From Chara braunii (Eukaryota > Streptophyta > Charophyceae > Charales > Characeae): a stretch of DNA of 25,347 nt. The position numbers and the translations under genes were made by a program. The stretch lies in contig BFEA01000142.1 of NCBI GenBank assembly GCA_003427395.1, positions 1,889,651-1,914,997 of the forward strand, given 5' to 3'. Positions 18,361 to 25,347 of this stretch are shown here, in pieces. Every line of letters starts with the position of its first letter. Positions within the stretch are counted from its first letter, which is position 1. The notes beneath the pieces were generated by a model. The model saw only the letters and a list, made by a program, of their open reading frames with translations, had not been told where the DNA came from and did no database searches.

Positions 18361-20222
18361 GCTGAGCAGGAGGGGAAGCAGGATGTGTGGTGGAAGAGAA
18401 GTGAGATATGATCTGACAGACATATCTAGCCTAAGTGTTTAAAACATGGCAGAGGTGTTGTGTGCAGTAAACAGCCCAAAAATATCCTAATGCAATCATG
18501 TTGTCATGTCATCCAAAGTAATGGCATGCGATCTCAAGACCCTGAGCACATCCTAAGCACTCATTCATAACTATGTGGCAATATTTGCAGGCCTTGCCTC
18601 CATTCTTTATCTACTTGTCATGCAACCTAAACCTTGTGCCACCCTGTAAAAGTCCCTAAGTTCGGACCCCAGAAGCAGGCGGTTCACAACAGTCAAATTA
18701 ATACACCCCTTTCCATACCTCCAAAAACTTCTTGCCCGCTGACTTGCAGGACACTTCACCTTTTACTGCAGGCAAATATTTTTTGTGGTTCTGGTGGTCT
18801 AAGTCTTGCATGACATCTGCTGCTGTCCATCGTGTTCAGATTCCCTTCCCAAACCTTCAAAACTCTATGTACCCTGGCTTCCGGGGGGGTTCATTTTTCT
18901 CTGCAAGTGCAGCTCTGTTGCAAGGAGAATGAGCCATGCGAAGTACAGAAACCAAATTGCATTATCTCATTGAAAGCCAGAAAGCCATGTGCTCATACAG
19001 AAAGTGGGATGCACCAAGAACACACCAAATAAGAGCAAAGCAAATGACAGTGTCAGCCCTTATCTTGCCTCCACAATCATTGTATCCAATACCGCTCTTG
19101 CAATAGGGCGCCTGGCGCCCAAACTACTATCAGACAGCACCTTAGTTCTAGCCTATCCAACTATGACGTCGACAGTCTTCATGATGTACAGCTGCCAGAT
19201 GACGAATGGAGACTTCGACTTCACCCCCAGCACCAGGCATGTCTCTCCTCGCTGCCCAGATCCTCCTCTTCCACACTGTGCCCTCTCCCAAGGACCACCG
19301 CTTATCCCCCTTCCAGCGTCCACCAGGAAGCGGCCTGGCTATGGCCGCTGCCCACCAAGCTGCACCTAGACAGCTTCCTTGATGCGCCCAGCCAGCGCGT
19401 TCTTCTCCAGCTGAGCCAGCTTCACTGCGCGTGCCAGCGAGCATGCATAGCAGCAGCGCTTACGCATGAGCCTCCATGCCAGAATGTGCTTACTGCAGCC
19501 CAGCGCTCATCTTTGTGGAATGAGTGACTGGCCGGGGAGATGGTTAATGGAAGGCCCGAAATTCGGAGTTTTTTGTCGCATCACCACAATTAGTGTGGCC
19601 CGGTGTTGCATTTTTTCCAGTCACGCCGCTTCGGGCGACCAGAATTCCAACAGGCAGTCACGCAGGATTTTGATGATTGTTTGCAATAAATGATTGAATA
19701 AATTAAATAAGCAAATCCCTTCCTCTTGTGTGCGCCCGACTTCGAGCGAGACCCTTTGATTGCGGTCTTCACCAGTCCCCGGTCTTAGGAATCTTTTATT
19801 TTGATTCGGAACAGCAAAGATCATGTGGATAGTAATTATGAAACTTGGATGTGCCATGCATCTATCAATTCTACTAATTTACTAATTTTAAGAACTGTGA
19901 CAAGATCATCAGGACGCATAATCATCAGCAAAGTCAGTACAAACGAAGCAAGACTGACTGACTCAAGAATTAGGCAAGGTAAGTGAGGGAAAAGTGAGAA
20001 CTCGTAACAGTCTCAAAAAGTACAGATAAATAGACATGGCCAGCATTCGTCAAGAGTCCTCCCTCATCCTCCTAGTAACTCATCATCAACCGCTCACTTG
20101 GCTATGCGCCTTTTGTGCCTCGAGCCATGCCTATGTACCTCCTGAGATTGTGGCCTCTGGATGTAGAGCCACCTAAAACCCGCAAACTTCGAACATTTTT
20201 ATCCAAGGCCCATGATACGAAG
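18361..20222. other. Long stretch without recognised gene
   Basis: Contains a GGGCGCC-T-GGCGCCC palindrome at 19106-19120. ORFs at 18989-19369 (plus) and 19444-19148 (minus) overlap each other and show no domain, so neither is called. Confidence 0.45.
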
Positions 20223-20398
20223 GTCAACCATAGCACAAAATTCCTCCCATAGTGTAGGGAGGTATGGCTGGGAGAAAATCCATCGTCTGAGCTGTCGAAA
20301 CTCTGAGGGTACGGTCAAAGTCAACCATAGCACAAAATTCCTCTATGGCTGGGAGAAAATCCCTCGTCTGAGGTGTCGAAACTCTGAGGGTACGGTCA
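20223..20398. repeat. Tandem duplication, unequal copies (95 and 79 bp)
   Basis: Copy 1 is 20223-20317, copy 2 is 20320-20398. They are nearly identical except for about 16 bases (CCCATAGTGTAGGGAGG region, 20246-20262) present only in copy 1. The loss in copy 2 creates a stop in the minus-strand frame. Confidence 0.92.
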
Positions 20399-20811
20399 CT
20401 GCCTCATAGTCAATCTCCACAGGAGAGATGTACCTCTTAGCTAGATCAACCAGATCACTCCAACAAAAACCATCAGTAAGAGGGAAAGGAACTGGAGGTC
20501 TGGGATAGTCTGTGTAGAGCTTGAGCCCAAAGCTTCGGATCAAGCTCTCTCTCTTTCTCCTCAAGATATTCTGCTGCTGAGGTCCAGACTGAGTCAAAGA
20601 GCTCATGGGTTTCTTTACCCTTCTTCAAATAGATTCTCAGGTCATGGATGATGCCTCCTGAAAACTCGGTGTGAACCACAAAGACTGGGAGATCCCGCTG
20701 TCTGAAAACCACTGCATTGGCATACGGACACTGGACGGCATCCTTGATGGCTATCTTGTTGAGACTGGCCATGACTGACTCACTAACCGGGGATGACTGA
20801 GTTGTACTCAT
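20223..20811 (-). pseudogene. Unidentified coding region, frameshifted and internally duplicated
   Basis: Starting at 20811, the minus strand encodes an ordinary-looking protein beginning MSTTQSSPVSESVMASLNKI, with VVFRQRDLPVFVVHTEFSGG and a helix ending EYLEEKERE. The frame then drifts into low-quality sequence, while another frame from about 20560 to 20343 reads LYTDYPRPPVPFPLTDGF and CWSDLVDLAKRYISPVEIDY. The switch lies at a CT run on the plus strand (20545-20559), a likely slippage frameshift. The end overlaps a tandem duplication (20223-20317, 20320-20398) whose two copies both encode VPSEFR(H/Q)LRR(G/W)IFSQP. I do not recognise the family. It may be a decayed transposon-borne gene or an exon of a host gene. 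No intron borders were found. Confidence 0.4.
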
Positions 20812-23342
20812 GTGTTGATATGGATGCAGGGACTGATCTGAATGGGACTGATCTTTCGATAAAGGAGGAATTATGGGGTGCTCTCTATTGTCTCAATAAC
20901 TGATTCTCTCTATTAAGGGCATAGGCTGGGTGATGCTGACATCTGCAGAATAACATGTTCAATGATGGTGTCTCTAGCGATTGTGGGCTGCTGTGTACCG
21001 AGTTATCGACAACTACTGTTTATTACTGGTTACCGGGGCGTGATTAAATGAGAACGAGTCCCGATCGAGAGTCACATGAAATGTCTTAGACGTTTAACAA
21101 TTCCTAGGCACTTTAACGCCCATGAGCTACTGCCAACCGAGTGCGGGTGCAGTCTCTGCTGATTGACGCTTGTTACCAATCCCCTTGGTGAGACTCTTAA
21201 AAAGTGAAGGTTACTGTTTTCGGAGCTTAGCCTTAGCCTGTCCAATCGTCTCCAAGGAGGATCCCGTGCTATGTAGCTTCCTGTTACGATCGTGGAATTG
21301 GATGGCATATTCGATATATTTCCTCTCACCAATTCTATTAATTGCTCTTTCTCTCAGAACCGGCTTGCCGCGCTCCATGTCTTGAATTGCTTTTGTCTCC
21401 CAACCTTCATGCTTGTCTCGATTGATAATGCCCTTGACTACGAACACCTTTGCTTAACACCTTTGCTTCCCTCATGTTTTCCTATCTCCCCCCCCGAAGT
21501 CTGATTCTCGGAAAAGACGCAAGAATGATGGGACGAATGGTTTGTTGTCTGACGGGTTCTGCACCGAGATCATCAATATTTTTCCATCTCAGGTTTGCCA
21601 AGATCCCTCTCATCTCTTTTTTTGAAGATTCATGTGGCGTGTACCCATAAACCAACTGCCAGCGTTACTACAGTAGCCCTGTCTTCACCACTTTCAACTT
21701 TATTATGGCAGCGGATACACATTATAACTATGTGTGATCCCCTTCTTTTTGCTTCTCCAAGCAATAGCCTCAGGTTTCATCGGTTGACAGTGGAAAGGGG
21801 TTTCGTCCGTCAGGCTGTCACAGATCGTAGAGACAGTAATCACTGAGCTAGTGTATCTCCCACACAGAACAATGTCCTGTCGAAAGTTGCTGCCAATTAC
21901 GATTACCCGCTTGTAAGACTTTCGTGGCCAACCATTAGGTCCTTGGTCTCAAATTGACAGGTATGGGTGCCGAGTCAAACTACGAGTGTCTCATGAATGC
22001 ATGACTTAAGATCTTCCTAGTTCAGCCCCAACAAAGAGCTTGGGAGCTCCACAGGCTAGAGTGTGTGAGTTCGACTATATAAGTGCCTCTTCCAGTTTGC
22101 TACACCACGCGGAACCCTTTGACCCTTGCTAGTATTCCTCTACTCGTACGAGTTCGCGACAACCATCTGGTCCTTGTTTTGTCTAACTTGAACTTTGTGA
22201 GTGGTTAACAATTTTCCCATAAACACGGCTTGTCACGAGAGCTACGTTGAGGTCGTTAGGACATTGCACTCTGCTTTTTTACCTTTATTGCAACCAGTTT
22301 GTCGTGAACATTCATTGCTGACACATTTTCTCTATGACGCCCAACAGGGAATCCCTCCTGTCCATCAAGCTTCTTTCCTAATGGACGATGTTCACGCGCA
22401 TTGGCATTAGTGCGCTTAGTACCGCGTCATCTACTACACTGAGAGTTGAGATGTTAGCCTCGTTTGTACTCAGAACTAACCGCTACTGACAGAGCAAGTG
22501 CTGTCTCGAATCATGATCTACGTCCTCAAAGGTCAGAGGTAAGCTTGGTCATAGCCCGCCGATTTATAGAGTAGGCTGTCGTCAATCACATTTACCTGCT
22601 TACATTGCAGGATGCCACTCAGTGATAAACGTCAATGATGCTCGTAAAACCCAGAGGATCACCCCAAGCATGCTTACCCTAAGCACAACTCCAGGTTACC
22701 TATAAAGGCGACGTCACCCAGAGCGGACCAGATTTTGCATGACAACTGACCTCGGGTTATTAATCGTGTTGGCCATTGCTTTCCATAAAACCTTATCAAG
22801 GTACACTGTAATTCATGGCGCAAAGCAGGTTCGGTCTGAGTACTGCACTGTTGTCACAGTACCAGTGCTGCCATGTATTGTGCTTAGTTCATTCCCGACG
22901 TAGTTTGCTGGTAAATTTATCTCGATTTAGAGAAGAAAATAGGGCAGTACTTCGGAAACACTCGAAGAGGTGCATAGATAACAATTGATCTTAGGACAAA
23001 TGAACTCGGGACTGGATCGTTAAAGAATCGTTCTTATGATCAGTTAAAGTTTAGGATTTTTACTGGACGGTATTCACATTGGTTAGCACAGAGGGCATTC
23101 TTCTGAGAACAACGTTTTCAGGTACTGCTATTGTGGGGTGCAAAGCTTCATCCGGATGAGCTATAGCCTTCCAGCCCTTTTTATTTATGAATGTTGCATG
23201 CGCTCCCTTCCTATTAGGGACAGTGTTAAAGCAAACCACGAGTACTCTTTAAGCCTTGAATGCTCATCAAAGTAATAGCTACTCAGTCTCCGTCAAGCAG
23301 ATATTTAGCTAGTAGATGAGCAATCCTCCCTGAAATAGACCG
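20812..23342. other. Stretch with few ORFs and no recognisable gene
   Basis: A few ORFs of 60-86 codons occur before 22410 and none of 60 codons or more from there to 24210. The 78-codon minus-strand ORF at 21447-21211 is rich in charged residues but has no known motif. TATATAAG at 22077-22084 resembles a TATA box without a gene to serve. Nothing else was supported. Confidence 0.45.
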
Positions 23343-23509
23343 CCTTCGGCTCATTGACCGTGAGCAGATGAATGGCGAAAATGAGATTTGTACTTGAAAT
23401 TCAATAGGCCCTTGCAATCGGTTTGCCTTCGGCTCATTGACCGTGAGCAGATGAGTGGCGAAAATGAGATTTGTACTTGAAATTCAAATAGGCCCTTGCA
23501 ATCGGTTTG
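23343..23509. repeat. 83-bp tandem duplication
   Basis: Copy 1 is 23343-23425 and copy 2 is 23426-23509. They differ by one substitution (AATGGC/AGTGGC) and one inserted A, so the duplication is recent. Both contain the CGGCTCATTGACCGTGAGCA block. Confidence 0.95.
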
Positions 23510-24382
23510 CTCTGTTTCCTAACTCACACTGATTGCCCAAATATGATTGATCTGCTCAATCCTCAGAACTTGCCAATTTAAGCCTAAACTTTAGCTAATG
23601 AGGGCTGGTCATACAAAGGTTCTATCTAGACGTTTTGGTGTGAGGAAGGTGAGAGAGCAGGTAAGTCAAAGTCGATAACGAAATTCCTTATCTGAGCAGC
23701 TTGATCACAGACACTGTCACAGCAGAGTCTCAATACCAGAAACTAAGTCTCTCGTCAAGTAAACCCCTCACACTCTAATCACGCACCCTCTCGTGTGCCT
23801 TATTTCTGTCACTCAGCCACCTCGTCAAGTTCAAACAGAAGAACTGTCAGACTCGAGCTTGAATGACCGCCACGACAGTTAATGACGTCAGCGTCACAAG
23901 ACCCGCTCAGAACGATCCCAACGCTGTGTGCAAAACCTCTATCCTCCTCCCAACCGGTGACTAATGCCACTCACGCTCGCTACCACAAACCACCTCCGGC
24001 TCAATCGACTGCGACGAGTTAGCGCTGGTTACTCCACAGAATGAACGCCATCACCCTCGGAATATGAGTACTCGTCTCTCAACTGCCATAAGGTACCTTT
24101 TGGAGACCCAACCTCAGTCAGACCTTCTCCTTCACTAAGTCCCGCACGGTGACGAGAAGTAACACAGGTCATGCACAGAAGCAGGAGACATAAGACGAGC
24201 CTACTTCCATCACTCCAAAGTCAGTGGCAAGTGACGGGAGTCATGCACGGTTGATTGAGAATACTCCCCTCTCTCCGGTAACCCTCTCTCTTGCGCGCCA
24301 CTTGACGCGACCCTTAGAGGAAATATGAATCTTGCGACTTCGCCTGCATTAGAAGAACTTGCGCTGAAGAGCTGCGCACAAA
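23510..24382. other. Stretch without recognised gene
   Basis: No ORF of note or structured repeat was seen up to the CT/CG microsatellite. Confidence 0.5.
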
Positions 24383-24417
<35 letters not shown>

Positions 24418-24420
24418 CGC
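24383..24420. repeat. (TC)10(GC)9 compound microsatellite
   Basis: A TC repeat (24383-24402) changes directly into alternating CG (24402-24420). The minus-strand ORF across it (RARAREREREI) is repeat-derived. The CG part is a potential Z-DNA former. Confidence 0.95.
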
Positions 24421-24658
24421 ATGACCCCAGCTGCTCACGCGTCACTCTCCTCTCACACTTTCGCGTCACCACCCTGATCATGTCCTCCCTCGCCGCGTAT
24501 AACCCCGTCTTGTCGGAACCTCAGCCTTTCTCATGCATGCCACCAATCTATACATGCACTGACCATCCCGCATACTGACATTGTATGCTCATCATTATTG
24601 TATTGTGTCACTAATCCCCTTTCGGTTTACCACGACAGCAGGCGATTGACCTCCGTGT

Positions 24659-25252
24659 CTAGCAGCCTAGCGGCCCTGGTCCTTTCGTCGTAGCGAGTTG
24701 GCCTCTGGGCCGTTCTCCACAGGCTCCGCGGGGTGGGTGGTCCCGGTGCCACTGATCCAGCTCGTGCCAGGACCGGGTCTTTGGATCCAGGTCGCTTGCC
24801 TCGCTCTCGGCCTCTGAATCACGATCCAGATGTCGCTGCTCCAGCTCAGTGGTCCCAACGGAGGTCTCCACCTCATGGTACGCAATGGCTACCTGGATCT
24901 CCGTTGTTGCGCCGTCCCTTCTGCACCACCTCTTAGCACGGTTCTTGGCCTCTGTAACCGCAACCTGTAGCTTAGAGTCACCTCTCATTTCCTCCTCTTT
25001 TGCTCCTTCCACATGAATCTTTATCTTGGTCTCATCTCCCCTGTCGTAGTTGAGCATAGTGGTAATACAGGGACCCTCCCCGGACGTCGGCCTCCAACGC
25101 ATTATAAGGTTCCAACAGTCCGGCCTATAACCGTGCAGCCCATTGCGGCAGGCCATAGCTGCACGCTCCCCGAGATAGCCTAAACTCGGCAGTTGGTGCA
25201 CACGCACACAAAAGGCCACACCGGCCCTCACTGCTCTGCCCTCCTGTCTCAA
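24659..25252 (-). CDS. Unidentified ORF, 197 codons
   Basis: This is the longest open frame outside the retroelements and the 228-bp repeat. The ATG at 25252 begins MRQEGRAVRAG; the frame ends at 24659. Features seen: a Cys/Trp-containing N-terminal third (residues 35-54 include CRNGLHGYRPDCWNLIMRW), a charged middle (KIKIHVEGAKEEEMRGDSK), and an acidic, Glu/Asp/Ser-rich part (LEQRHLDRDSEAESEASDLD) before a Pro/Gly/Arg-rich end. No family is recognised. The region is GC-richer than its surroundings, which lengthens chance ORFs. The nearest neighbour is the CG microsatellite, so no context helps. It could be an exon, a fragment of a transposon ORF, or spurious. Confidence 0.3.
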   Translation of the reverse strand: MRQEGRAVRAGVAFCVRVHQLPSLGYLGERAAMACRNGLHGYRPDCWNLIMRWRPTSGEGPCITTMLNYDRGDETKIKIHVEGAKEEEMRGDSKLQVAVTEAKNRAKRWCRRDGATTEIQVAIAYHEVETSVGTTELEQRHLDRDSEAESEASDLDPKTRSWHELDQWHRDHPPRGACGERPRGQLATTKGPGPLGC

Positions 25253-25347
25253 ACCAACGGTGTTAGCACAGCGAGGTAGCTCGCGTGCACCTACTGACCA
25301 GTAGCCAACAATTAGACCCTCTCACCTTTTGTAGGTTCTCCCCATTC

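Noticed and set aside
18136-18442. Gly-, Pro-, Ser- and Arg-rich ORFs on both strands
   Set aside because: All frames are open because the tract consists of GGA repeats; typical low-complexity artefact.
20282-20311. Second hammerhead-like motif (GTCTGAGCTGTCGAAAC)
   Set aside because: It lacks the CUGANGA box and the stems do not pair.
24210-24422. 70-codon minus-strand ORF starting RARAREREREI
   Set aside because: Its start is the (TC)n(GC)n microsatellite.

Overview
This is a repeat-dominated piece of nuclear DNA from a plant-type eukaryote. There is no bacterial operon structure. There are GT-AG splice sites around an LRR-coding exon, a chromodomain-bearing Ty3/gypsy pol, an L1-type LINE reverse transcriptase, poly(A)-tailed short retroelements and many long microsatellites. 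The codon style and the retroelement proteins look streptophyte. A charophyte alga such as Chara would fit, but that is an impression I cannot test without a search. One ambiguous base lies at 15841.

Layout. 1-962: microsatellites and an 842-bp fold-back (inverted-repeat) element with 17-bp termini. 963-3483: degenerate dispersed repeats, including a 200-bp poly(A)-tailed retroelement on the minus strand with a perfect 9-bp target-site duplication, and an older plus-strand relative that carries a nested hairpin. 3484-3555: a 72-bp exon encoding one leucine-rich repeat. 3556-8098: non-coding DNA with satellites (a 94-bp CT tract, a 35-bp triple repeat, a 228-bp tandem duplication) and no recognisable gene. 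8099-8143: a complete minimal type-I hammerhead ribozyme motif of the kind carried by Penelope-like elements.

8278-14276 is a head-to-tail mosaic of broken retroelement parts on the plus strand: an unidentified ORF; a CCHC zinc-knuckle plus coiled-coil gag/ORF1-like fragment; an L1-type LINE linker plus reverse transcriptase that lacks its endonuclease and its 3' end; and then, joined inside coding sequence, a Ty3/gypsy element truncated at the protease active site (protease remnant, RT, RNase H, integrase, chromodomain-like tail). Both reverse-transcribing elements are dead. They carry several stops and frameshifts, and each has an Asp-to-Tyr change at a catalytic position (LINE RT FADD to FADY; gypsy RNase H).

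14277-16618: gypsy 3' flank and degenerate repeats. 16619-16687: a second LRR exon with the same intron phase as the first, so 3484-3555 and 16619-16687 may be neighbouring exons of one receptor-like gene whose roughly 13-kb intron holds all the elements between them. 16688-25347: a tandem tRNA-like promoter repeat, a purine-rich tract, tandem duplications, a frameshifted minus-strand ORF (20223-20811), a 2.4-kb stretch almost free of ORFs, and an unidentified minus-strand ORF of 197 codons at the right end.

There is no functional operon or defence system here. The interest lies in the ribozyme, the split LRR gene, the retroelement mosaic and the fold-back and duplicated structures.
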